Assembly (NCBI GenBank): GCA_024280885.1
Contig: JAJRPF010000037.1
Coordinates: 1-60,435, forward strand
Source: Planctomycetota bacterium
GTDB lineage: Bacteria > Planctomycetota > JAJSAM01 > JAJVHW01
Length of the DNA: 60,435 nucleotides
Direction of reading: 5' to 3'
A model generated the notes under the pieces. The model did not search any database. It had not been told where the DNA came from and was given only the letters and a program-made list of their open reading frames with translations. Positions 8,727 to 16,862 of the stretch are shown piece after piece (the first letter of the stretch is position 1; every line of letters starts with the position of its first letter). The position numbers and the translations under genes were made by a program.

Positions 8727-9542
8727 GTGATCAACATCGACGTCGACGGTCTGTGCGACCCGGTCTCCGAACTGCTGCGATGCGTCGGCCGGGAGGAACT
8801 CCTACCGCGCTACGAGAGTCTCGACTCCAGCCCCCGAATGAAATCGCCGGGCGAGGTGGTCACGGACGCGGATCTCTCCGCGGAGGCAGCGCTGACGGAC
8901 GAGCTGCGCGCGCTCACGCCGAACGCCGAGATCGTCGGAGAAGAGGGCGCATCTGCCGACCCCAGCCTGCTCCGGGGTCTGGACCGGCACGAGTGGGTGT
9001 GGATCGTTGATCCGCTGGACGGCACGCGGCACTTCGCAGAAGGCGTGGGTCCGTTCGGATCGATGGTGGCGCTACTGCGCCTGGGGGTATGCGAGGCCGC
9101 GTGGATTCACCTGCCCCTGACAGGCGAGATGGCGTACGCGCGTCGCGGCGGAGGCGCGTTCCTGAACGGTGAACGCATCTCGATCCCCCCGCCGCCGCGA
9201 CAGGAGGCACTGCGCGGTGGACTGCTCACGCGCTTCTTCCCGGAGCCGTTGAAATCGCGAGCGGAGTCATCTCGAGCGTTCGAACGGACGGAAGGCGCGC
9301 ACGGATGCGCCGCGCGCCGCTACGTCGATCTGTTGACGGGAAGAGAGCACTTCTCCGCGTACTGGAGAACGCTGCCATGGGATCACGCCCCCGGCGCGCT
9401 CATCGTGCAGGAAGCGGGTGGCGTCGCCCGACGCTTCAACGGCGACACGTTCCGCGCAGGAGACGTCGACGCAACGAGTTTGCTGGTCGCGTCAGACACC
9501 GCAACGTGGGACCTCGTCCGCGCGCGCGCACTCGGTGCGTAG
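8727..9542 (+). CDS. Inositol monophosphatase family protein
   Basis: This 271-residue protein has the metal-binding signature of the family: GEE at 71-73, DPLDGT at 95-100, and WDHAPGALIVQEAGG near 223. These bind the Mg ions that hydrolyse a phosphate monoester. The family includes inositol monophosphatase, histidinol-phosphatase (HisN type) and 3'-phosphoadenosine-5'-phosphate phosphatase (CysQ), and the sequence alone does not decide between them. No signal peptide is present, so it is cytoplasmic. The start is a GTG at 8727; an upstream ribosome site is weak. It follows the small protein gene by about 100 bases. Confidence 0.88.
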   Translation: MINIDVDGLCDPVSELLRCVGREELLPRYESLDSSPRMKSPGEVVTDADLSAEAALTDELRALTPNAEIVGEEGASADPSLLRGLDRHEWVWIVDPLDGTRHFAEGVGPFGSMVALLRLGVCEAAWIHLPLTGEMAYARRGGGAFLNGERISIPPPPRQEALRGGLLTRFFPEPLKSRAESSRAFERTEGAHGCAARRYVDLLTGREHFSAYWRTLPWDHAPGALIVQEAGGVARRFNGDTFRAGDVDATSLLVASDTATWDLVRARALGA

Positions 9543-9573
9543 AACCCGCGCCGATTCGCAGACCACGCGGCAT

Positions 9574-9623
9574 ATTCCGCCCGCTCAACACGGCGCAGAC
9601 GCGGTATCGCGGGGATCGCGCGC
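9574..9623. repeat. Dispersed intergenic repeat, copy 2
   Basis: This is the partner of 6409-6458, aligned without gaps. It lies downstream of the inositol-phosphatase-like gene and upstream of the EF-hand protein gene. The conserved blocks and their spacing are the same as in copy 1. Confidence 0.6.
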
Positions 9624-9812
9624 CATGGGCGCGGTACCGCCCACCGCACCTATCACCTGAGAAAGGCCGCCTTCGTGAACTTCGCCGATCGGCTTCGCAG
9701 CCCCGTTTCCGACGAGAGCCTCATCCCATCTTGCGAACGACTCCACTCTGAGTGGCCGTATGGACCACCGGCCACGGCTGGTGTGGGTAGACTTGCGGGA
9801 CGGAGGTGACAG

Positions 9813-11252
9813 ATGCACGGACGGAGTCTCGGAGCGGGAGTTGCAGTCGCGATCGCGTTGATGGCCGGCGCCGCGATTGCGATGTTCGCGCGGCTGCCGA
9901 AGGCTCCGGTCAAGCGCCTGCTCACGAACATCGAGCGCGAACTCGAGGACGCCCCCAAGGATCCGCACCTGCTCTACCTCGCCGGCCGGACGCACGCGCT
10001 GGCGTACGCGCAGGGAGAGGACGCGCAGGCGCGCACTCGGCCCGCGTATGAGGAGTCGGGCACACCAGAGCTGCCCACGTTCGGGACGCGCAAGTACGAC
10101 CTTCTGCGCTTCAATGGCGAGGCAGACGCTGCGCGCCGTGGCCACCTCCGCGACGGCATCCGGCTCCTGCGTCGCGCGGCCGAGTTCGCAAGCGCGCCCG
10201 ACGATCCGCGCGAGCGCGACGAGCGACCGCTGCTCCACCTCGGTCTTGCGTGGCTGCTCGACGACGGCAGTCGCTTCGCGCCGCAGCTCGGCCACCTTCT
10301 GGATCCCGCGCCGAAGTCCGACCTGGACGCGGCGGAGCGCACGCGCATCGACGCGCTCGTCACGAGTCTTGCGGCGGAGAAAAGGTCCGAGAGCGATCGG
10401 GCGTTCGACGCACTGCGGGCGGACCTGGGCCGCGCCTGGCCGCTCCTCGTCGCCCGTCGGGAGTCCGATGACTCGGCCATCCGAGAGCGCGTCGCGCACC
10501 TGCTCACGCGATGGTGGCAGGATCAGGCGCTCGAGGCCTACCGTGCGGCGTATGACCTGGCGAAGGACGGCGACGTCCGGAAGGGCGTCAGTAACTTCCA
10601 TGGGACGTTCACCATCTCCCGCGAGGCGGGCAAGGCGATCCTCCGTCTGCTCGACGGGTGTGCGCAGACCGAGGCCACCGAGGCCGAGCGCAAGCGGATC
10701 GAGGACCACCTCCGGGCCCTTGACGGCCGAGGCTTCGCGATCACACCTGTGATCTTCCCGGTCGCACGACCGGTGCCTCTCGCCGATCTTCTCCCTGCCG
10801 GCCGGACGGCGCGCTTCGATCTCGTCGGCGACGGCATCTCGCGGCTCTGGCCGTGGCCGTCGGCGGACGCCGCGTTCCTCGTCTGGCTTCCGTCTCCGGA
10901 CGCCGGCGTGCCGTCCGGTCGGCGTCTCTTCGGTTCGCGCACGTGGTGGATCTTCTGGCTCGACGGCTACGAGCCGCTCTCGATGTTGGACGACAACGCC
11001 GACGGGCGGCTGGCGCGCGAGGAACTCGATGGGATCGGTGTGTGGCGCGATCTCGATGGCGACGGTGTGAGTGCACCCGACGAGGTCACCACCGCCGCAG
11101 ATTTTGGGGTGCGCTGGATCGCAGTCGCAGCGACGCGCACGGAAGACGGCGTGCCCGCGACCGATGCCGGCATCGGCCTATCCGACGGTTCGACGCGTCC
11201 GACGTACGACTGGACGCCCACATCCCTCCCTGAGCCCGAGCCGCGACGGTGA
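9813..11252 (+). CDS. Membrane-anchored or secreted protein with two EF-hand-like calcium loops
   Basis: This 479-residue protein begins at an ATG with a GGAGGTGA site 3-4 bases upstream and has an N-terminal hydrophobic segment at about 6-26. The middle is mostly helical and TPR-like. The C-terminal part has a beta-rich segment with conserved Trp residues (FLVWLP, TWWIFWLDGY) followed by two loops with EF-hand spacing, DDNADGRLAREE and DLDGDGVSAPDE, each with Asp at 1, 3 (or Asn) and 5 and Glu at 12. Calcium binding outside the cytoplasm is likely. The combination is typical of planctomycete secreted proteins but has no named function that I know. Confidence 0.75.
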   Translation: MHGRSLGAGVAVAIALMAGAAIAMFARLPKAPVKRLLTNIERELEDAPKDPHLLYLAGRTHALAYAQGEDAQARTRPAYEESGTPELPTFGTRKYDLLRFNGEADAARRGHLRDGIRLLRRAAEFASAPDDPRERDERPLLHLGLAWLLDDGSRFAPQLGHLLDPAPKSDLDAAERTRIDALVTSLAAEKRSESDRAFDALRADLGRAWPLLVARRESDDSAIRERVAHLLTRWWQDQALEAYRAAYDLAKDGDVRKGVSNFHGTFTISREAGKAILRLLDGCAQTEATEAERKRIEDHLRALDGRGFAITPVIFPVARPVPLADLLPAGRTARFDLVGDGISRLWPWPSADAAFLVWLPSPDAGVPSGRRLFGSRTWWIFWLDGYEPLSMLDDNADGRLAREELDGIGVWRDLDGDGVSAPDEVTTAADFGVRWIAVAATRTEDGVPATDAGIGLSDGSTRPTYDWTPTSLPEPEPRR

Positions 11253-11624
11253 GTGCCGATCGCGACGGCGGCGGCATTCGGTGGAATCTGGGAGAGCCGG
11301 AACGGAGCAACTTGCTGCAGCCGCGCACAGCCGCAACGGACTGAAGCGCGAGACGACCGAGAGTTGCATCGAGCGCTCCGCTGGGGAAGTCGACGAGCCT
11401 GGCCCGGTGCATCGGGTGGCACGGCGGGGAGCGCAGCCGGGCTCGCGGTGTACCGAGAAGGCCCCAGCCACAAACCTCGGTCATGACGCGGCGTCGTCCG
11501 AGTCAACCCTGTCGACGCATGCCACTGTCGCCCGCGCATCGCGTCGCTGTATGGTGATCGGCCGCGACACGGAATCCGAACGCATGATCCATCGCGACAA
11601 CCGGACTCGGAAGGGCGCGTCGCC
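11253..11624. other. Gene-free interval with a degenerate repeat
   Basis: I see no convincing gene in these 372 bases. The part at about 11334-11404 resembles 24953-25021, sharing blocks such as AGCGCGAGACG, GCATC and CGACGAGCC. That suggests decayed copies of one dispersed element. The last bases before 11625 contain GGAAGGGCG, a possible ribosome binding site for the next gene. Confidence 0.5.
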
Positions 11625-13073
11625 ATGAAGCCAACGCGGACAAGCCAACAATGGCTGCTCGCATTCAACCTGTCGCTGATTGGCTTTGCCTCGGTGATGG
11701 AGTTCCGCGGCAGCCCGGTGCCCGCGGTGTCGCTTCTGGTCGTCGCGGTCGGCTCTCTGCTATGGCAGGGCGGTCTTTATCTGCGCGACTTGCGGTGCGG
11801 CGACCAATTCGACGTCGTGCCGAGCATCAAGAAGCCGCACTACTATCAGATCGCCTTCCAGGGAAGCGTCTTCGTCTACTGGTCGCTCTACTGGGACCCG
11901 GTGACGGCGTGGGCGCCCTTGATCCTGGCTCAGGTCGCGTTCGCATATGTGTTCGAAGCGCTGCTGTCGTGGTCCCGTCACAAGACGTGGAGGTTGGGGT
12001 TCGGCCCATGGCCCATCGTCGGAAGCATCAACCTGTTCTTCTGGTTCAAGGAGGACTTCTTCTACCTGCAACTGCTGCTGATCGCGGGCACGCAGCTGAC
12101 CAAGGAGTTGGTCACCTGGAAACGCGACGGTCGGACGACGCACATCTTCAATCCGTCCGGCATCGTCGTGGCCATCGCGGGGCTGAGCATCATGCTGACC
12201 GGCCGCATCGACATGGCGGTCGGCCTGGACCTGATCCACTCGTTCAGCTTCGCCCCTAACTTCTTCGAAGTCTTGCTGCTCGTGGGGCTGGCCGTGCAGC
12301 TCTGTTTCTCGACAACGCTGATCACACTCGGAGCGGCGCTCTCGCTCAGCCTGATCTACTTCGGCCTCAAGCCGTTGGGGCTGGCGCCGTTCGCTCCATT
12401 TGACACGTCCGTCCTGATCGGACTCACGCTGCTGGCCACCGATCCGCAGACTTCGTCGAGCAACAGGGTTGGGAAGTTCCTCTTCGGCCTGAGCTATGGG
12501 CTGGCGATCTTCATGGTGTACGCATGGCTGAGGTCGCTGCAACAGCCCGCGTTCTTCGACAAGATCTTCGCGGTCGTCGTGGTCAACCTGCTCGTGAAGC
12601 ACTTCGACGTGGCCGGAAACTGGATCTCTGACCGTGTCTCAAGCATGCGCCGGACCACACGAGTGTTGGGCAATCGGTTCCTGCATATCGCGGCCTACGC
12701 TCTCCTGTTCGTGGCGATCCTGCCGACCCTGAAGGCGCGCAACGACGGTTTCGTGGATCCGTTTCCGCCCCATCTCCTCAGCCCTTCGCGGTCGAATTGG
12801 GACTTGTATGCCAAGTCGCTCGACATCGGCAACCGCTACCCCGATGTTCGCAAACCGTTCGGCTTCTGGGCCGAGTACATTCACTTCGACGAGCATGCGG
12901 CGTTGCAACGCGATGACGCGCAGGTCCACGTCCGCCTCGCACGGGTGCTGCACTCGATCGGCGCCTACGAATTGGCGATCGAGCGACTTGAGCGAGCTGC
13001 CAAGAAGGACCCAAAGTACGCACCGCTTCTCGCCGAGGCGAGGGCCGAGGCGAAGGCCGACGCGAGTCGCTGA
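11625..13073 (+). CDS. Orphan NqrB/RnfD-like polytopic membrane protein
   Basis: This 482-residue protein has about ten predicted transmembrane helices followed by a soluble tail from about residue 380. Two segments match the NqrB/RnfD family: FNPSGIVVAIAGL, equivalent to the region that carries covalent FMN on Thr in RnfD/NqrB, and LLATDPQTSSSNRVGKFLFG, the conserved ATDPxTS loop. The expected flavin-attachment Thr is not clear in the first motif. No other rnf or nqr gene is nearby, so this is not part of a complete ion-pumping complex here. The tail contains a short TPR-like helical pair. An electron-transfer or flavin-related role at the membrane is plausible but unproven. Confidence 0.7.
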   Translation: MKPTRTSQQWLLAFNLSLIGFASVMEFRGSPVPAVSLLVVAVGSLLWQGGLYLRDLRCGDQFDVVPSIKKPHYYQIAFQGSVFVYWSLYWDPVTAWAPLILAQVAFAYVFEALLSWSRHKTWRLGFGPWPIVGSINLFFWFKEDFFYLQLLLIAGTQLTKELVTWKRDGRTTHIFNPSGIVVAIAGLSIMLTGRIDMAVGLDLIHSFSFAPNFFEVLLLVGLAVQLCFSTTLITLGAALSLSLIYFGLKPLGLAPFAPFDTSVLIGLTLLATDPQTSSSNRVGKFLFGLSYGLAIFMVYAWLRSLQQPAFFDKIFAVVVVNLLVKHFDVAGNWISDRVSSMRRTTRVLGNRFLHIAAYALLFVAILPTLKARNDGFVDPFPPHLLSPSRSNWDLYAKSLDIGNRYPDVRKPFGFWAEYIHFDEHAALQRDDAQVHVRLARVLHSIGAYELAIERLERAAKKDPKYAPLLAEARAEAKADASR

Positions 13074-13093
13074 TCGACTGATCGACTGATCGA
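13071..13093. repeat. 8-bp tandem repeat at a stop codon
   Basis: The unit TGATCGAC is repeated 2.9 times. The first copy provides the TGA stop codon of the NqrB/RnfD-like gene. It may be a slippage product. Confidence 0.7.
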
Positions 13094-13301
13094 TCACGTC
13101 GAGATGCCGCAGGATGGCGACAACGACCGTGGGGCGACTTCCGGATCCGACCTCCGTCGCCCTTCGACGGGCACTGGGCGTTCCCAAAGGAGCTTATCTC
13201 CGCCCACGACGTACGACCTCGCGTCCACGACGACAGTTTCCTGGGGGTGACGACGGATTGAGTCTCGAGTGCGCGCAAGTGGTCGCGCCGATTGCGATAC
13301 G

Positions 13302-13811
13302 TCATCTCGGGCTCACGCGCCCAAGCCGCACCCATCGACTCGTGCTCAAGACGTCGTCAGGTGTATAGAGAGTCGGGCTTTCGGGGATTGGGTTCACCGC
13401 CAGGGTCGCCGCAAGCCCGAGCGCAAGTTCCGGTTGCACGCGCCCGACTCCAACGATCGAGCCGGAATCGTAAAAGCGAGCGCCCGGGACAGGATGCGCA
13501 TCGCTTGGCGAGCGCCATACACGGAGAGGGGCGTCTCGTCTCTCCCACAAGATCGCTGGCGATTCGTTCAAGAGCGCTCGTGCACTGGTGAGTCCTAGTC
13601 TGCGCTCCTCGGCGTGGTCGAATACGTCCCTGCCCGGGCGCTCGGGAGTCGGCTCTGCATCGCTGGCAGTGTTCATGTCGCGCCGTGCGTCGACTTCGAC
13701 CGGGGGATGGTGCCAGACCAACCAGAGCGCAGCCGTGACGGTCGCTGCGATCACCGCGACTCCCGTCGACCACGCGGGCTTCCAGTTGCGGCTTCCCGGG
13801 TCGTCAGACAT
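13302..13811 (-). CDS. Hypothetical single-span membrane protein
   Basis: This 169-residue protein has a short N-terminal tail, one transmembrane segment at about 14-33 and a predicted extracytoplasmic domain of about 130 residues. No family motif is recognised. It lies 120 bases downstream of the sigma factor gene at 13932-16694 on the same strand and could be cotranscribed with it, which would make it a candidate partner of that sigma system. The start at 13811 lacks a strong ribosome site. A non-coding reading cannot be excluded. Confidence 0.5.
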   Translation of the reverse strand: MSDDPGSRNWKPAWSTGVAVIAATVTAALWLVWHHPPVEVDARRDMNTASDAEPTPERPGRDVFDHAEERRLGLTSARALLNESPAILWERRDAPLRVWRSPSDAHPVPGARFYDSGSIVGVGRVQPELALGLAATLAVNPIPESPTLYTPDDVLSTSRWVRLGRVSPR

Positions 13812-13931
13812 GGACGTGCGATGCTGTTCTCATGAGCGCGGAACACTCTACTCGGCTCCCCATCACCTGAGAGTCACGGCGTCGAACCATGACCAATAGT
13901 CGCGGCCGGGCGCTGTTCCATGCGGCACGGA

Positions 13932-16694
13932 TCACCGACCATCGAGGACGACATCCACGCTGGTCGTGCGATCCGGTTCGACGCGCACGTCGACGTCACG
14001 AGGCCCGAATCCCTTCGCCGTGACGGACAACCGATATGTCCCGGGCACCAGCAGACGCCTCAGCAACGCGGGAGCGTCTCCGGGCAGATCGGGGCCGACG
14101 CGGATGGAACCCGCCGAACGCGAGAGAAAGAAGACCGGCACACTCGCGCCGCTCGCATCGAAGAGCTCGCAACTCGCCGCCACGAATTCGCCTTCCGCAT
14201 CGCGTGCAGAGATCTTCAGCCAACCACCGAGTTGGACTTCGTAGCTGCGTTCTGACGCTCGCCCAGCCGCAAGAACGACCTCATCTTGGATCGAGAGATA
14301 ACGATCAGCGGTGGCGTCGGCGTCGGCGTCGGCACGCACTATCCATCCACCCGAGCCCTCCGGATGAATCGTCACCGTGTGGCGTCCGACTGAGAGTCCA
14401 TCGACGACGAACCGCCCGTCCTCGGCCTCGAATTCGCCGGAGACTCCGGCGGGATATCCGATCGATGTCCCGCCCAGCTCGACGTCCATGGCTGTCCGCT
14501 CACGATCGCCCGCGGCGATCGGAGCGACCGAGATCTTCGCACGGTGGACGCTGGAGCCGTCCCTTCGGCGCAAGTGAACGACCAATGACGATACCGCGGA
14601 CGGCGGGCGACGGAAGTCGGCGCTCGCGACTGTCCGCGACTGTGCCGCGCCAGTGGTCACGACCACGGCCCTCGTCGTACAGCCCTCGATTGACAGCAGC
14701 ACGGAGTACTCCGTGTTCGGGCGTGCCGCGACCGTGACGGAATCGGTTCCGGAAGGCGACCAGAACGTGACCTCCGAGCCGTCACGCGTCGCGGCTCTCC
14801 ATTCCGTGGACGGCATCCCCTCCAGCGTCGCGGAGAACTCGAGCAGCGCGCCGCGCAGATCCAGGGTCAAGTCAGCGTCGCCGTGACGCCACCGCACGAT
14901 GCGGTCACGGATCAGATCCGCTGTGGCACGCACTCCATCGCTCGCGAAACTGACCGACGCGTCGGCCCCACGCCTCGGAACGCTGTACCCGACTGCAACG
15001 CGATGATCCGCTCGCGACAACCCTCGTATGGTGAACGCGCCATCGTGCTCCACGACGCCTTGGACTCCGCAGCGCCGCACCGTGTTCGCGGTGACAAGCA
15101 CCTCCTCTGCAGGCACATCGACGTTGCGACCGGCACGTCGCAGCCGTCCCGCGCTGACGCGAACGTACTGGCCATCGATATCGGGAGTCGCCGCCACGTG
15201 CCGCATGTACTTCTGCATCCCCGGGTCGGCGAGGATCGTTCCCGTGAGAAGAACCGACGACTCGAGGCGCACCGTGCTGAGCGAGCGTTCGGAACCGACC
15301 GGTGCCGCCCCATGTACGACACCTGGCTGCAGACGACGGTCGAAGGGAACGACCAGCAGTGCATGGGGCGTGTCCGGTACGACGTGCAATCGATAGCGTC
15401 CGTCTTCGTCGACCCAGGCGGAGTCACTGGGAGCGGCTCCCAAACGGCCGCCGAAGACGCGATAGGCCAGAACACGAACCGGGACGTCGGCGGGACGCTC
15501 GATCGTGCCCACCAGATAGCCGGCGGGGACGAGCGTCACGTCGATGTCGGCTCCCGGCGTGCCCGCAGGCGAACGAGCATTCCAATCGACGACCACGGTG
15601 ACGGGCACATGCGCCGCACCGCGGACTGTCACGAGCACCTCGCCGAGACTTGCCATGTCTTCCGTTGACGGGAGATCGATGGTGCTCACGGACTCGGTCA
15701 CGTCGGTCGCGAGCAATGCACGCGCTTCCATCTCCGGCGCGAACCTCCCCGACACCTGCACGCGATATGACGCTGCGGTCGAACTCGTGGTGCCGAGTAG
15801 TGGGTCGCGGATGCGCAACACGATCCGTCGCGAAGGCGTGGCACCTGGAACGTGCGCCGCCGGAACCGTGGGGCGGGCGTCTTGCACCTCCGCATCCGCC
15901 GTGTCTGCTACGACCGAAGCGTTCGCGCGAGTCCGCCGGCGCGGACGGTCGGCACGTGACGCGTCGACGGCTCCGCTCGTACTCGAGTCGATCGCGTCAT
16001 CCGCGCCGAACGAGAACGCGACGATGGCGACCGCGACGGCCATCGAGCACGCGGCGAGACCTCGTGCGGCGACGCGTCCCCAACGTCCCGAGATGGAGAG
16101 ACCGCTGGTCTGCGACGTGCCGGGAGTCGCCGACGCGGGACGAAGTTCCCCGGCGGCGATCGGTGCGAGCGCGTAACGCCATTCGCGGTCGTCTCCCGCG
16201 TGCGCCCCGTCGAGCGACGTACGCAACATGGAGAGTGCGCGTCGTGTGCGCGTGCGCACCGTCTCGACCGGCACGCTCATACGCCCGGAGACCTCGGCGA
16301 GAGTCAGCTCTTCGAGGAAGCGCAGTAGCACCGTCGTGCGGTACGGTTCCGACAGCGCCAGCACGTGCTTCGAGACGAGGCGCTGGAGTTCGGCACGCTC
16401 CACGACATCGTGCTCTTCCTCGTGCGGCTCCGACCGTGCGGCGGCGGACTCACGTGCGATCCGGCGTGTGTCGCGCCGGTGCCGTTCGCGCAGGGCATTC
16501 TTCATGACCGTCCGAAACCAGCCCTTCGCCGCCCTGCTGTCTCGCGGAGGCCGCCGCAGCGCGGCAAGCCACGTCTCTTGGACCAGGTCGTCGGCACAAG
16601 CGGGATCATCGATCAGCCGCGAGGCCAGTGCGCGCAGCCATCGCTGGTGACGAAGAAGATCTTCCAGGTTTGCGGAGCGCGGGGTGTCGGTCAT
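13932..16694 (-). CDS. Second ECF sigma factor fused to membrane span and extracytoplasmic beta domains
   Basis: This 920-residue protein has the same architecture as the protein at 968-3766. Sigma region 2 is at about 14-82 (DDLVQETWLAALRRPP), sigma region 4 at about 107-160 (LAEVSGRMSVPVETVRTRTRRAL), and a linker leads to one transmembrane segment at about 207-229. Roughly 690 extracytoplasmic residues follow, with beta-sandwich repeats of the CarboxypepD_reg type (for example VDEDGRYRLHVVP, a later EDGRFVVDGL and a C-terminal LLVPGTYRLSVTAKGF). It would direct RNA polymerase to an unknown set of promoters. No anti-sigma gene is adjacent. An AGGTGG sits about 8 bases before the ATG. Confidence 0.85.
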   Translation of the reverse strand: MTDTPRSANLEDLLRHQRWLRALASRLIDDPACADDLVQETWLAALRRPPRDSRAAKGWFRTVMKNALRERHRRDTRRIARESAAARSEPHEEEHDVVERAELQRLVSKHVLALSEPYRTTVLLRFLEELTLAEVSGRMSVPVETVRTRTRRALSMLRTSLDGAHAGDDREWRYALAPIAAGELRPASATPGTSQTSGLSISGRWGRVAARGLAACSMAVAVAIVAFSFGADDAIDSSTSGAVDASRADRPRRRTRANASVVADTADAEVQDARPTVPAAHVPGATPSRRIVLRIRDPLLGTTSSTAASYRVQVSGRFAPEMEARALLATDVTESVSTIDLPSTEDMASLGEVLVTVRGAAHVPVTVVVDWNARSPAGTPGADIDVTLVPAGYLVGTIERPADVPVRVLAYRVFGGRLGAAPSDSAWVDEDGRYRLHVVPDTPHALLVVPFDRRLQPGVVHGAAPVGSERSLSTVRLESSVLLTGTILADPGMQKYMRHVAATPDIDGQYVRVSAGRLRRAGRNVDVPAEEVLVTANTVRRCGVQGVVEHDGAFTIRGLSRADHRVAVGYSVPRRGADASVSFASDGVRATADLIRDRIVRWRHGDADLTLDLRGALLEFSATLEGMPSTEWRAATRDGSEVTFWSPSGTDSVTVAARPNTEYSVLLSIEGCTTRAVVVTTGAAQSRTVASADFRRPPSAVSSLVVHLRRRDGSSVHRAKISVAPIAAGDRERTAMDVELGGTSIGYPAGVSGEFEAEDGRFVVDGLSVGRHTVTIHPEGSGGWIVRADADADATADRYLSIQDEVVLAAGRASERSYEVQLGGWLKISARDAEGEFVAASCELFDASGASVPVFFLSRSAGSIRVGPDLPGDAPALLRRLLVPGTYRLSVTAKGFGPRDVDVRVEPDRTTSVDVVLDGR

Positions 16695-16862
16695 GCCTGA
16701 CCACCTAGATGACGCCGGACGAGCAAGTGGTTCAAGCTACGTGGGATTCTCGCGGAAAGGCGCCTGTCAGACAAAGACGGAACCGTCTCCCCGCGCAGGA
16801 TCGAACGCGCGCCGCGGCGGCGATCACCGGGTGGCGGAGAGATGCGACGTCCCGCGCGAAGA

